A stretch of 64,000 nucleotides of DNA, from positions 71,770 to 135,769 of the forward strand of contig CABUKU010000007.1 in NCBI GenBank assembly GCA_902492205.1. Reading direction: 5' to 3'. The position numbers and the translations under genes are program-made. Position 1 is the stretch's first letter. Every line of letters starts with the position of its first letter. The DNA comes from an uncultured Bacteroides sp. GTDB lineage: Bacteria; Bacteroidota; Bacteroidia; Bacteroidales; Bacteroidaceae. Below the pieces are notes generated by a model. The model had not been told where the DNA came from, ran no database searches, and saw only the letters and a program-made list of their open reading frames with translations. This document shows, piece by piece, positions 35,204 through 42,871 of this stretch.

Positions 35204-36307
35204 TTAGTTTTCTTTATACATTAATTGCACTTCGTCAATATATAAGGTACTGCCCACTGCACCTTTAAATTTATCACCTTCAATACTTGAAGAAAATACG
35301 ATAGAAATATTATATTTTCCTTCAGCCAATTTATTCTTATCTATGGTTTTACCGGGTAAGCTTATAAAAGGAAGATAGAACTGAGTCCATTCATCTGTTT
35401 CTTTTTGATTGTCAATGCGTGCAATGGAAATTAAATTAGGACTTGTAAGAGCATTTGTTCCATCAAGTGTTTTAGCTTTATCATCTGTTTCATAAAAAAT
35501 GGCATAAATATCACATTTATCTGTTTTATTATCAACTGGTTTGCCATCTTCACTAAATACACTGCCCGCTTTATATTTATAATAGCCTGTAAGGTAGGTT
35601 GGAACAAATTCGAAAGGCATTCCGAATTTTGTAGCTTTTAAGGCATTTGTAAGAGCGCTCAATACATCGAATTTTCCCATAAATAAATTACCGGCTGCAA
35701 TAGGCATGCCCATACCTTCTCCAAAAGGCCCTGTTGATTTGGTTTCTAGTTTTAGGCATTTCCCTTCTTTCCCGCCATCAGCAGAAACTGTGGGAAACCC
35801 GCTTGGCGTTTTGCTCTCAGGCGTACCTGTCAAAGCATATCCCGGATTGCCACTTGCCCAATCCATGATATTGTTGCCTTTAGCATCTTTTTCATAAAAG
35901 ATTTGATATTTGTTATTATCATTTAATCTGAAATCTTCAAAATGATATATTGTACTGATTCCGGCATCAATGAAAGTTACCTCATATTTCTTTTTCCATT
36001 TCCCATCTTGTGAGGTAACGGTATAATACTGCGGAGTAGTGAAATCGCGTTCCTTACCACTTGCAGGATCTATACTGGCTCCCGGTGTCAAGGTAAATTC
36101 GGGAGCAAGTTTATCCATGGGAGTATCTTTTTTTACGAGGATTGTAATTTTATCATTCGTAATGATAGGATCCATCTTTAAAATATCTCCCGGAACTTGA
36201 CACGTAAGAATATCCGCTTCGGCATTAGGCGCTTCATCTTTGATACAAGATACAAAGGTGAGGCAAAGGATGAGGTTGAATAATAATAGTTTCAGTTTCA
36301 TCTTCAT
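35204..36307 (-). CDS. PCMD-domain lipoprotein
   Basis: A 367-residue lipoprotein (Cys21 in LTFVSC). An N-terminal Ig-like half (about 30-115: LAPEFTLTPGASIDPASGKERDF) precedes a putative carbohydrate metabolism domain (about 125-365), a beta-sandwich with GGKEGKCLKLET, FVPTYLTGYYKYKAG and STLYIDEVQLMY. PCMD proteins resemble carbohydrate-binding modules, but catalytic activity has not been assigned as far as I know. It is upstream of the beta-barrel gene in a two-gene unit and unrelated in orientation to the neighbouring PUL. Confidence 0.85.
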   Translation of the reverse strand: MKMKLKLLLFNLILCLTFVSCIKDEAPNAEADILTCQVPGDILKMDPIITNDKITILVKKDTPMDKLAPEFTLTPGASIDPASGKERDFTTPQYYTVTSQDGKWKKKYEVTFIDAGISTIYHFEDFRLNDNNKYQIFYEKDAKGNNIMDWASGNPGYALTGTPESKTPSGFPTVSADGGKEGKCLKLETKSTGPFGEGMGMPIAAGNLFMGKFDVLSALTNALKATKFGMPFEFVPTYLTGYYKYKAGSVFSEDGKPVDNKTDKCDIYAIFYETDDKAKTLDGTNALTSPNLISIARIDNQKETDEWTQFYLPFISLPGKTIDKNKLAEGKYNISIVFSSSIEGDKFKGAVGSTLYIDEVQLMYKEN

Positions 36308-36357
36308 TAAATTTTTAGTTTAGACACTTTTTCTATAAAAAAGCGAAATTTTGGCTG

Positions 36358-36391
36358 CAAAGGTACTTCTTTTTTTTATCATTCGTTGCAA
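36358..36391 (-). promoter_or_regulatory. probable promoter of the PCMD/beta-barrel unit
   Basis: On the minus strand a TTG (36389-36391) and a TACCTTTG box (36358-36365) are 23 bp apart, slightly wider than the consensus. The box is 50 bp from the start codon. Confidence 0.55.
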
Positions 36392-36494
36392 CTGTTTGTT
36401 AAATAACTTTTTTTAGTTGACAAACAAAGTGTAAGCATCTCAGTGTTTTATTAATATTTATTCGCTAACAAGTGGTTACATTTTATTTTATTAT

Positions 36495-36502
36495 TACCTT
36501 TG
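36495..36502 (+). promoter_or_regulatory. probable -7 box of the cysteine desulfidase gene
   Basis: TACCTTTG matches TAnnTTTG and lies 42 bp before the ATG. The -33 region has GTTAC rather than TTG, so the promoter is only partly supported. Confidence 0.5.
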
Positions 36503-36543
36503 TAGCAATCTTATAAACAACTCAAACAGAGACTATATTTGTG

Positions 36544-37824
36544 ATGAACGAATCGGAAAGAAAACAGATTATAGCGTTAGTAAAACGCGAAGTTATTCCG
36601 GCAATCGGGTGTACAGAACCTATTGCCGTAGCTTTGGCTGTAGCTAAAGCAAGTGAAACTTTAGGCCGTTTGCCGGAGAAGATTACTGTGTATTTGAGTG
36701 CTAATATCTTGAAGAATGCCATGGGAGTGGGGATTCCCGGAACAGGTATGATTGGTTTGCCTATCGCTGTGGCTCTCGGTGCATTGATCGGTAAATCGGA
36801 ATATCAGCTTGAAGTATTGAAAGACAGTACTCCTCAGGCTGTGGAGCAAGGCAAAGAGATGATAGCCGGAAAACGGATCAATATCTGTCTGAAAGATAAT
36901 ATAGAAGAAAAGCTATATATTGAAGCTATTTGTGAAGCAGGTGATGAAAAGGCCGTGGCTACCATTGCCGGAGGACATACATGCTTTATCTATGTGGCTA
37001 AAAATAATGAAGTGCTGTTTAGTAAATGTCAATCTTCGAAAGGCGAATGTGCCGGGGATGATTTGGTGCTGAACCTTCGTAAAGTATATGACTTTGCAAC
37101 TACCGCTCCTTTGGATGAAATCCGTTTCATTCTTGAAACGGCGCGTTTAAACAAAGCTGCCGCTGAAAGTTCTTTCAAAGGAAACTATGGCCATTCATTA
37201 GGTAAAACCATGCGCGGTAAATATGAAAAAGAAATAATGGGCGATTGCGTGTTCTCTCATATTCTTTCTTATACTTCAGGTGCTTGCGATGCCCGTATGG
37301 CAGGAGCCATGATTCCGGTTATGAGTAATTCGGGAAGCGGCAATCAAGGTATTTCTGCAACTATGCCGGTATTGGTTTATGCTGAAGATACCCATAAGTC
37401 GGAAGAAGAGTTAATCCGCGCGTTGATGTTAAGCCACCTTACTGTTATTTATATTAAACAAAGTTTAGGACGTTTATCCGCACTTTGCGGATGCGTAGTG
37501 GCAGCAACAGGTTCAAGCTGTGGCATCACTTATTTAATGGGTGGCAGCTACGAACAGATTTGTTATGCTGTGAAGAACATGATTGGCAATATTACCGGAA
37601 TGATTTGTGATGGTGCAAAACCAAGCTGTGCCATGAAAGTTACCAGTGGAGTTTCTACTGCGGTTCTTTCTGCAATGCTCGCTATGGAAGATAAATCCGT
37701 GACTTCGGTGGAAGGTATTATTGATGATGATGTAGACAAGTGCATCAGGAATCTGACCTTGATCGGTTCTAAGGGAATGAATGAAACCGATAAACTTGTT
37801 CTTGAAATAATGATAAGTAAATAG
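36544..37824 (+). CDS. L-cysteine desulfidase / UPF0597 (serine dehydratase alpha-like) family protein
   Basis: A 426-residue protein of the SDH_alpha/UPF0597 family (E. coli CyuA/YhaM, archaeal L-cysteine desulfidase). These oxygen-sensitive Fe-S enzymes break down L-cysteine to pyruvate, sulfide and ammonia without PLP. Cysteines expected to bind the cluster are in IGCTEP (near 22), SSCGITYLMGG and CDGAKPSCAMK. The serine-dehydratase-like glycine-rich segment SNSGSGNQGISATMP is intact. I start at the ATG at 36544 rather than the GTG at 36541. Monocistronic; a long inverted repeat follows. Cysteine catabolism would also link to the MalY-like enzyme two genes away. Confidence 0.88.
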   Translation: MNESERKQIIALVKREVIPAIGCTEPIAVALAVAKASETLGRLPEKITVYLSANILKNAMGVGIPGTGMIGLPIAVALGALIGKSEYQLEVLKDSTPQAVEQGKEMIAGKRINICLKDNIEEKLYIEAICEAGDEKAVATIAGGHTCFIYVAKNNEVLFSKCQSSKGECAGDDLVLNLRKVYDFATTAPLDEIRFILETARLNKAAAESSFKGNYGHSLGKTMRGKYEKEIMGDCVFSHILSYTSGACDARMAGAMIPVMSNSGSGNQGISATMPVLVYAEDTHKSEEELIRALMLSHLTVIYIKQSLGRLSALCGCVVAATGSSCGITYLMGGSYEQICYAVKNMIGNITGMICDGAKPSCAMKVTSGVSTAVLSAMLAMEDKSVTSVEGIIDDDVDKCIRNLTLIGSKGMNETDKLVLEIMISK

Positions 37825-37827
37825 TGA

Positions 37828-37886
37828 TTAGCGGGTTAGTGTTTAGTGATTAGTATGATATTAATCACTAATCACTAATCCGCTAA
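37828..37886. terminator. bidirectional terminator-like long inverted repeat
   Basis: Arms 37828-37852 and 37862-37886 are 25 nt each and match at 23 positions, with a 9-nt loop. The arms are built from repeated TTAGTGATTAG/TAATCACTAAT units. It sits between convergent genes, with 3 bp to the desulfidase stop and 8 bp to the FKBP stop, so it probably ends both transcripts. Confidence 0.7.
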
Positions 37887-37894
37887 ACATTATA

Positions 37895-38479
37895 TTAGTG
37901 GCAGTGTCCGCATCCGCAGCTATCTCCGCAACCTTCATCGTTGCATCCGTCACCACAGCCTTCTTCTCCGCAGCCACATCCGCAACCGCCGTGACCGCCC
38001 ATCGCATTAACCATATTCTGGATTTCTTCGTTGGTAGCGATACGTGATTCAAGAACTTCACCGGAGAAAGTCAGGTCTTCACCTGCCAACGGGTGGTTCA
38101 AGTCAACTACTACAACATCGTCTTTCACTTCCACTACGGTAGCATTCATACGGTTACCTTCCGAGTCCATCAAAGGAACTACGTTACCGGCAAAAATACG
38201 TTCTGTGTCAAACTTGCCTTCTATTTCAAAGATGTTTTTGGGTAAATCCAAAACATGTTCTTCATTATATTCTCCGTAAGCGTTTTCTGATTTGATAGTG
38301 AATTCGAATTTGTCTCCGGCTTGCAAGCCTGCCACTTGTTCTTCGAAAGCATCAAGAGTAGTACCCATTCCTGAGATAAACTCGAACGGACGTTCTTTAG
38401 TTGCCTTTTCCACTAAGTCTTTATCACTGTCATACAAATCGTATGATACACTGATGAATCTGTTTGGTGTAATTTCCAT
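37895..38479 (-). CDS. SlyD-like FKBP-type peptidyl-prolyl isomerase with Cys/His-rich metal-binding tail
   Basis: A 194-residue cytoplasmic FKBP of the SlyD branch. The N-terminal isomerase part has VSYDLYDSDKDLVEKAT and MGTTLDAFEEQVAGL, and the inserted IF chaperone domain follows (about 70-125). DLNHPLAGEDLTFSGEVL marks the return to the FKBP fold. The final 30 residues are packed with glycine, cysteine and histidine (GHGGCGCGCGEEG..., ending GHCH), a tail that in E. coli SlyD binds nickel and other metals. The long cysteine-rich form is richer in Cys than in His. It probably has its own promoter box at 38525. Confidence 0.95.
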   Translation of the reverse strand: MEITPNRFISVSYDLYDSDKDLVEKATKERPFEFISGMGTTLDAFEEQVAGLQAGDKFEFTIKSENAYGEYNEEHVLDLPKNIFEIEGKFDTERIFAGNVVPLMDSEGNRMNATVVEVKDDVVVVDLNHPLAGEDLTFSGEVLESRIATNEEIQNMVNAMGGHGGCGCGCGEEGCGDGCNDEGCGDSCGCGHCH

Positions 38480-38524
38480 TTATTCTAATTGTCAAATTGT
38501 TATTTTCAGATTATTCTGAATTTG

Positions 38525-38532
38525 CAAAGATA
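38525..38532 (-). promoter_or_regulatory. probable -7 box of the FKBP gene
   Basis: TATCTTTG on the minus strand lies 46 bp upstream of the FKBP start, in the gap after the aminotransferase gene. No TTG is found at the right distance, so a read-through transcript from the aminotransferase gene is also possible. Confidence 0.5.
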
Positions 38533-38542
38533 CGAATAATTT

Positions 38543-39721
38543 CTACTCGAACCGTTCCTTGTACGCTATTTTCAGATTATTAAGTGCTTTTTGCAGTGTG
38601 CCTTTAGGGCAGCCGATGTTCATGCGCATGAATCCGGTTCCTTCTTTTCCAAACATTGCTCCATCGTTCATGGCAAGGTGAACGTCTTCCACAAAGAATT
38701 TAATCAGTTCTTCCTGAGACAGTTCGAGCTCCCGGCAATCGAGGAATACCAGATAAGAAGCCTGTGGACGGATAGCTTTAATCTTCGGTGCATGCTCTTT
38801 AAGGAAAGTATCGAGATAATTTATGTTGCTTTGAATGTATTCGGTAACTTGGCTTAACCATTCGCTTCCGTTTTTGTAAGCAGCAGCTACTGCAATGAAA
38901 GCAAATACATGTCCGTTGCCCAATTCGCTGTTTTCAACGAATGCACTGAACCTTTCTTTTAACTCTTTATTAGGGATAACGGCATAAGAACTGCTTAAGC
39001 CGGGGATATTGAATGCTTTGCTGGCTGCCATGAATGATATGGAATTGCAACGTGCCTTTTCCGAAACTGTGGCAAATGCCGTATGTTCCTGTCCGGGCAA
39101 TGCAAGATCGGCATGGATTTCATCGGAAACAACGACAATGTTATTCTCATGGCAGATGTCTGCGATAACTTCCAGTTCTTCTTTTGTCCAGATACGTCCG
39201 CCGGGATTATGAGGATTGCAAAGCAGCAAGAGTTTACAGTCTTTATCAATGATTCGTTTCAAGTGCTCTATATCCATCTTGTATTGTCCGTCCTCCAGTA
39301 TCAACGGGTTATATGCAGGGATGCGTCCGTTCTTTTCGGTTACAAGAAAGAAAGGGTGATAAACCGGAGTCTGGATAATTACCTTATCACCCGGTTTGGT
39401 GAAACATTGGATGGCAAAAGCAAGTCCGGGCACAATTCCGGGAGTAAACTGAATCATATCTTCAGTTATATCCAACTGATGTCTCTCTTTTTGCCACTTG
39501 ATAATGTTTTCTTTATAGGAATTGCAGGGGCAAGTGTAGCCCAATACTTCATGTTCGCAACGTTTGCGTATGGCATCCATTATAAAAGGAGGGGTGCGGA
39601 AGTCCATGTCTGCCACCCACATGGGGATAAGGTCATTTCTTCCCCAATTAGTCTGCACGCCTTCTACCTTTATAGAGTCGGTTCCTGTCCGGTCTATTAT
39701 TTCATCGAAGTTATATTTCAT
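38543..39721 (-). CDS. MalY/PatB-type PLP-dependent cystathionine beta-lyase/aminotransferase
   Basis: A 392-residue fold-type I PLP enzyme. It begins KYNFDEIIDRTGTDSIKVEG and has MWVADMDFRTPP, characteristic of the MalY/PatB group. The cofactor lysine is in FMAASKAFNIPGLSSSYAVI, the PLP-phosphate/pyridine contacts in LCNPHNPGGRIWTKEEL and SDEIHADL, and the arginine for the substrate carboxylate in FMRMNIGCP. These enzymes release pyruvate, ammonia and homocysteine or sulfide from cystathionine or cysteine. Neighbouring cysteine desulfidase suggests a sulfur amino-acid theme, although they are not in one operon. Confidence 0.92.
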   Translation of the reverse strand: MKYNFDEIIDRTGTDSIKVEGVQTNWGRNDLIPMWVADMDFRTPPFIMDAIRKRCEHEVLGYTCPCNSYKENIIKWQKERHQLDITEDMIQFTPGIVPGLAFAIQCFTKPGDKVIIQTPVYHPFFLVTEKNGRIPAYNPLILEDGQYKMDIEHLKRIIDKDCKLLLLCNPHNPGGRIWTKEELEVIADICHENNIVVVSDEIHADLALPGQEHTAFATVSEKARCNSISFMAASKAFNIPGLSSSYAVIPNKELKERFSAFVENSELGNGHVFAFIAVAAAYKNGSEWLSQVTEYIQSNINYLDTFLKEHAPKIKAIRPQASYLVFLDCRELELSQEELIKFFVEDVHLAMNDGAMFGKEGTGFMRMNIGCPKGTLQKALNNLKIAYKERFE

Positions 39722-39745
39722 AATTCATTGTTTTAAAGTGATTCA

Positions 39746-39753
39746 CAAAGATA
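39746..39753 (-). promoter_or_regulatory. probable -7 box of the MalY-like gene
   Basis: TATCTTTG on the minus strand is 25 bp upstream of the start codon. The -33 TTG is not evident. The rest of the 319-bp gap (39722-40040) holds the promoter of the small secreted protein and the short repeats listed separately. Confidence 0.5.
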
Positions 39754-39888
39754 ATTAATATAATGCATATGTGATTATATGCTCCAAAATGATTGTGAAT
39801 GTTACGATTGTGTTACATATTAAACTTGATATAAATCAAATAATGTACATTTTGTATGCTTATTGAAGCTGTTTTATGGAAATATGTT

Positions 39889-39918
39889 TTGATGCTATAA
39901 AACATGTTTCTATCTTTG
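39889..39918 (+). promoter_or_regulatory. Bacteroides-type promoter of the small secreted protein gene
   Basis: TTG at 39889 and TATCTTTG at 39911 are 19 bp apart, a near-perfect consensus. It implies a leader of about 115 nt before the ATG at 40041. Confidence 0.82.
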
Positions 39919-39961
39919 CAGAGTAATAAAGAAGAAATATAGGTAAAAGTATTAGTTTATT

Positions 39962-40016
39962 AGGTATTAAGTTTTTAAGGTATTTAGTTTTTAGGTACAA
40001 GTTTTGTTTTTAGGTT
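39962..40016 (+). repeat. short direct repeats in the leader of the small secreted protein gene
   Basis: AGGTA or AGGTT followed by AT-rich TTAGTTTTT-like sequence recurs at 39962, 39978, 39993 and 40012, with spacings of 16, 15 and 19 bp. The whole leader is almost free of C. It may be an unstructured 5' untranslated region that favours translation. Confidence 0.5.
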
Positions 40017-40040
40017 TAACAATTTAATTCAGTAGGTATT

Positions 40041-40385
40041 ATGAAACGTTTAAGCTTAGTTTTTGTAGTAGCATTATGTATGTGTACTACTGTGTTCGCT
40101 GAGAAAGGTGCAGAAACAGAAAATTTGAGTGTTGATGCAAGTAAATTGAGTAAATGCTTGAACTTGTCTTCACAACAAACAGAAAATGTTACCTCTATTT
40201 GTGAATATTTTAATGAGAGAATGCAGGCAGTGAAGAACTCCAGCAAAAAGAGAAAGAAAGATGTGTTGCACAATGCCATTTATGGTAATTTGAAGTTGAT
40301 GAAAGGTGAATTATCCAAAGAGCAATATGCTAAATACTTGGAATTGATGAACCTCACTTTGAAGAACAGGGGCATTGAATTGTAA
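40041..40385 (+). CDS. small secreted helical protein, unknown function
   Basis: A 114-residue protein with a clear signal peptide (MKRLSLVFVVALCMCTTVFA). The mature part is predicted helical and basic (MQAVKNSSKKRKKDVLHNAI), with two cysteines (KCLNLSS, TSICEYF) that could pair. The pattern LSSQQTENVTSICEYFNERM followed by GELSKEQYAKYLELMN is reminiscent of periplasmic CpxP/Spy-like helical hairpin proteins, but I cannot assign it. It has its own strong promoter, a long leader and a strong terminator, suggesting high, independent expression. Confidence 0.75.
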   Translation: MKRLSLVFVVALCMCTTVFAEKGAETENLSVDASKLSKCLNLSSQQTENVTSICEYFNERMQAVKNSSKKRKKDVLHNAIYGNLKLMKGELSKEQYAKYLELMNLTLKNRGIEL

Positions 40386-40406
40386 ATGATAGGTAAATGA
40401 AAGAAG

Positions 40407-40431
40407 AAGGAGGCTTTGGCCTCCTTTTTTT
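40407..40431 (+). terminator. intrinsic terminator of the small secreted protein gene
   Basis: The stem AAGGAGGC, loop TTTG, GCCTCCTT is followed by a run of seven T residues in total. It starts 22 bp after the stop codon. Confidence 0.92.
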
Positions 40432-40506
40432 GTGCTCTTATGCAAGCACTTTCCCGCCGGATGTTAAGTGATTTATTCAGTATTGTTAATGCCTTTTATA
40501 CTAATG

Positions 40507-40540
40507 AGTTAGTAACTTGACAGCTGTCAAGTTATTAACT
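40507..40540. promoter_or_regulatory. 34-bp near-perfect palindrome, possible operator
   Basis: A 22-bp perfect palindrome (TAACTTGA, CAGCTG, TCAAGTTA at 40513-40534) extends to 34 bp with a single mismatched pair. It has no loop and no T-run, so it looks like a protein-binding site rather than a terminator. It is about 200 bp upstream of the ilv promoter and 75 bp past the preceding terminator. The other sequence in this 40432-40741 stretch is AT-rich with no recognisable gene. Confidence 0.5.
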
Positions 40541-40741
40541 ATTCTGTATGAATGGACTAAATCATAGGGATAAAGGTGTTTAACAGAGCACTATGGAAGT
40601 CTTAACATCGCTATTGAATGAAATAGACATAAAATAATGAAGAACTAATGATTAATAGCTTTGTTTTGTGATAAAACAAGATAAAAAACGTTCTTTTTCT
40701 TACGATTATTAATATTAGCAATAAAAATATCTTCAAATTGT

Positions 40742-40771
40742 TTGGAGATTACAAAAAAGGCTGTACCTTTG
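40742..40771 (+). promoter_or_regulatory. Bacteroides-type promoter of the ilv operon
   Basis: TTG at 40742 and TACCTTTG at 40764 are 19 bp apart. The expected start of transcription is near 40778, about 20 nt before the leader-peptide ATG. Confidence 0.85.
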
Positions 40772-40798
40772 CGTCATCATTAAAAAAGAAACAATAGT

Positions 40799-40873
40799 AT
40801 GATTGCAATTACATCCATTAACCTGATTCTCGTGAACGTCATTCGTCTCGTGGTGCTACCATCAAGAGCGTGA
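40799..40873 (+). CDS. ilv operon leader peptide (24 aa)
   Basis: A 24-codon ORF starting ATGATTGCAATTACATCC and ending with a TGA at 40871. The peptide contains five Ile, four Leu and four Val (13 of 24), in clusters such as INLILVNVIRLVVL. It begins about 20 nt after the predicted transcription start, and the stop codon lies inside the 5' arm of the antiterminator. This is the hallmark of ribosome-mediated attenuation: scarcity of charged Ile-, Leu- or Val-tRNA should stall the ribosome in the peptide. It is too short for normal gene callers. Confidence 0.88.
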   Translation: MIAITSINLILVNVIRLVVLPSRA

Positions 40874-40930
40874 GAAAGGTTGTGTGTATGTATTAGCGTA
40901 CTTAAAGATATTATTTGAAGCCTTTCTCAC
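40870..40930 (+). promoter_or_regulatory. antiterminator hairpin of the ilv attenuator
   Basis: Bases 40870-40881 (GTGAGAAAGGTT) pair with 40919-40930 (AGCCTTTCTCAC): 12 pairs, one of them G-U. The 5' arm includes the leader peptide stop codon, so a ribosome that finishes the peptide covers it and lets the terminator form. A ribosome stalled earlier on Ile/Leu/Val codons leaves it free to capture the 5' arm of the terminator. Confidence 0.83.
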
Positions 40931-40950
40931 TGAGTTGAGAGAGGCTTTTT
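40919..40950 (+). terminator. attenuator terminator before ilvD
   Basis: The stem AGCCTTTCTCA with TGAGAGAGGCT (11 bp, one G-U pair, 6-nt loop) is followed by five T residues. It ends 18 bp upstream of ilvD, so transcription that stops here never reaches the operon. Its 5' arm is shared with the antiterminator. Confidence 0.88.
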
Positions 40951-40968
40951 AATTAATAAGAAATAGAG

Positions 40969-42807
40969 ATGGAAATGAAAAAGCAATTACGTAGTTCGTA
41001 TAGTACACAAGGTCGCCGCATGGCAGGAGCAAGAGCTCTCTGGGCAGCCAACGGCATGAAGAAAGAACAATTAGGAAAACCTATTATTGCTATCGTCAAT
41101 TCATTTACTCAATTCGTTCCCGGACATGTTCATTTACACGAGATAGGCCAGCAGGTAAAAGCTGAAATTGAGAAACTGGGTTGCTTTGCGGCAGAATTCA
41201 ATACGATTGCTATTGATGACGGCATAGCAATGGGACACGATGGCATGCTTTATTCTCTTCCGTCACGCGATATTATTGCAGATAGCGTAGAGTATATGGT
41301 GAATGCGCATAAGGCAGATGCGATGGTTTGCATCTCCAATTGCGATAAAATAACTCCGGGTATGCTTATGGCTGCCATGAGATTGAATATCCCCACTGTA
41401 TTTGTGTCGGGAGGTCCGATGGAAGCCGGAGAACTGAATGGCGAACATCTTGATTTGATTGATGCCATGATTAAGTCGGCAGACGAATCGGTGAGTGATG
41501 AAAAAGTTGCTCAGATTGAGAATGCGGCTTGCCCCACCTGTGGTTGTTGTTCGGGTATGTTCACGGCTAACTCGATGAATTGCCTAAACGAAGCTATCGG
41601 TTTGGCACTTCCGGGTAACGGAACGATTGTTGCCACTCACGAAAACCGTAAGGAATTGTTCAAGGAAGCAGCTAAATTAATCGTAAAGAACACCTATAAA
41701 TATTATGAGGACGGTGATGAAAGCGTACTTCCGAGAAGCATCGCTACCCGCCGGGCTTTCCTTAATGCAATGACACTCGATATTGCCATGGGTGGTTCTA
41801 CCAATACGGTACTTCACTTACTTGCCATAGCACACGAAGCCGAAGCAGATTTCACGATGGATGATATAGATGCGCTTTCGCGCCACACTCCATGCTTGTG
41901 CAAAGTAGCTCCGAATACTCAGAAATACCATATTCAGGATGTAAACCGTGCAGGAGGTATTCTTTCAATCATGGCGGAACTGGATGCTGCCGGATTGATT
42001 GATGCTCACGTAAACCGTGTGGACGGTATGACATTGCTGGAGGCTATTGATAAGTACTGCATAACCAGTCCTAACGTCTGCGAAGAAGCTATCCGTAAAT
42101 ATAGAAGTGCGGCTGCCGGGTTCTTTAATCTGGAACTCGGTTCGCAGGGTGCATATTACAAGGAATTGGATAAAGACCGTGCCGAAGGCTGTATCCGTGA
42201 CGTTGCTCATGCTTATACAAAAGATGGCGGACTTGCCGTATTGAAAGGAAACATTGCTCAGGACGGTTGTGTGGTAAAGACAGCCGGAGTAGACGAAAAT
42301 ATCTGGAAGTTTACCGGTCCTGCCAAAGTATTCGATTCACAAGACAGTGCTTGTGAAGGTATTCTGAAAGGCCGAGTCGTTAGCGGTGATGTTGTTGTCA
42401 TCACTCACGAAGGTCCGAAAGGCGGTCCCGGAATGCAGGAAATGCTTTATCCTACTTCTTATATCAAGTCAAAACATTTGGGTAAAGAATGTGCTTTGAT
42501 AACTGACGGACGTTTCAGTGGTGGTACTTCCGGTTTAAGTATCGGACACGTTTCGCCCGAAGCCGCAGCAGGAGGAAATATCGGTTTGATTAAGGACGGC
42601 GACATCATCGAGATCAATATCCCTGAAAGGACAATCAATGTAAAATTGACCGATGAAGAACTGGCAGCACGTCGCGAAGAAGAATTGAAACGCGGTAAAC
42701 TCGCTTTTACAGCCCCGAATCGTGAACGCAATGTTCCGAAGAGCCTGAAAGCATATGCCGGCATGGTAAGTTCTGCCGATAAGGGAGCAGTGAGAATAAT
42801 TGAATAA
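40969..42807 (+). CDS. ilvD: dihydroxy-acid dehydratase
   Basis: This Fe-S dehydratase converts 2,3-dihydroxy-isovalerate and -methylvalerate to the 2-keto acids in valine/isoleucine synthesis. At 612 residues it has the normal length of the long IlvD form. Cluster and active-site motifs are intact: [32 protein letters not shown], and GGRFSGGT-like sequence in [21 protein letters not shown]. First gene of the ilv operon, directly after the attenuator. The ATG at 40969 is taken as the start; an ATG at 40975 is also possible. Confidence 0.97.
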   Translation: MEMKKQLRSSYSTQGRRMAGARALWAANGMKKEQLGKPIIAIVNSFTQFVPGHVHLHEIGQQVKAEIEKLGCFAAEFNTIAIDDGIAMGHDGMLYSLPSRDIIADSVEYMVNAHKADAMVCISNCDKITPGMLMAAMRLNIPTVFVSGGPMEAGELNGEHLDLIDAMIKSADESVSDEKVAQIENAACPTCGCCSGMFTANSMNCLNEAIGLALPGNGTIVATHENRKELFKEAAKLIVKNTYKYYEDGDESVLPRSIATRRAFLNAMTLDIAMGGSTNTVLHLLAIAHEAEADFTMDDIDALSRHTPCLCKVAPNTQKYHIQDVNRAGGILSIMAELDAAGLIDAHVNRVDGMTLLEAIDKYCITSPNVCEEAIRKYRSAAAGFFNLELGSQGAYYKELDKDRAEGCIRDVAHAYTKDGGLAVLKGNIAQDGCVVKTAGVDENIWKFTGPAKVFDSQDSACEGILKGRVVSGDVVVITHEGPKGGPGMQEMLYPTSYIKSKHLGKECALITDGRFSGGTSGLSIGHVSPEAAAGGNIGLIKDGDIIEINIPERTINVKLTDEELAARREEELKRGKLAFTAPNRERNVPKSLKAYAGMVSSADKGAVRIIE

Positions 42808-42871
42808 TTTGCCAATTTGTTAATGTGCCAATTAAGCATGTAAGTATTAGCACATTAAAATATTATGTATT

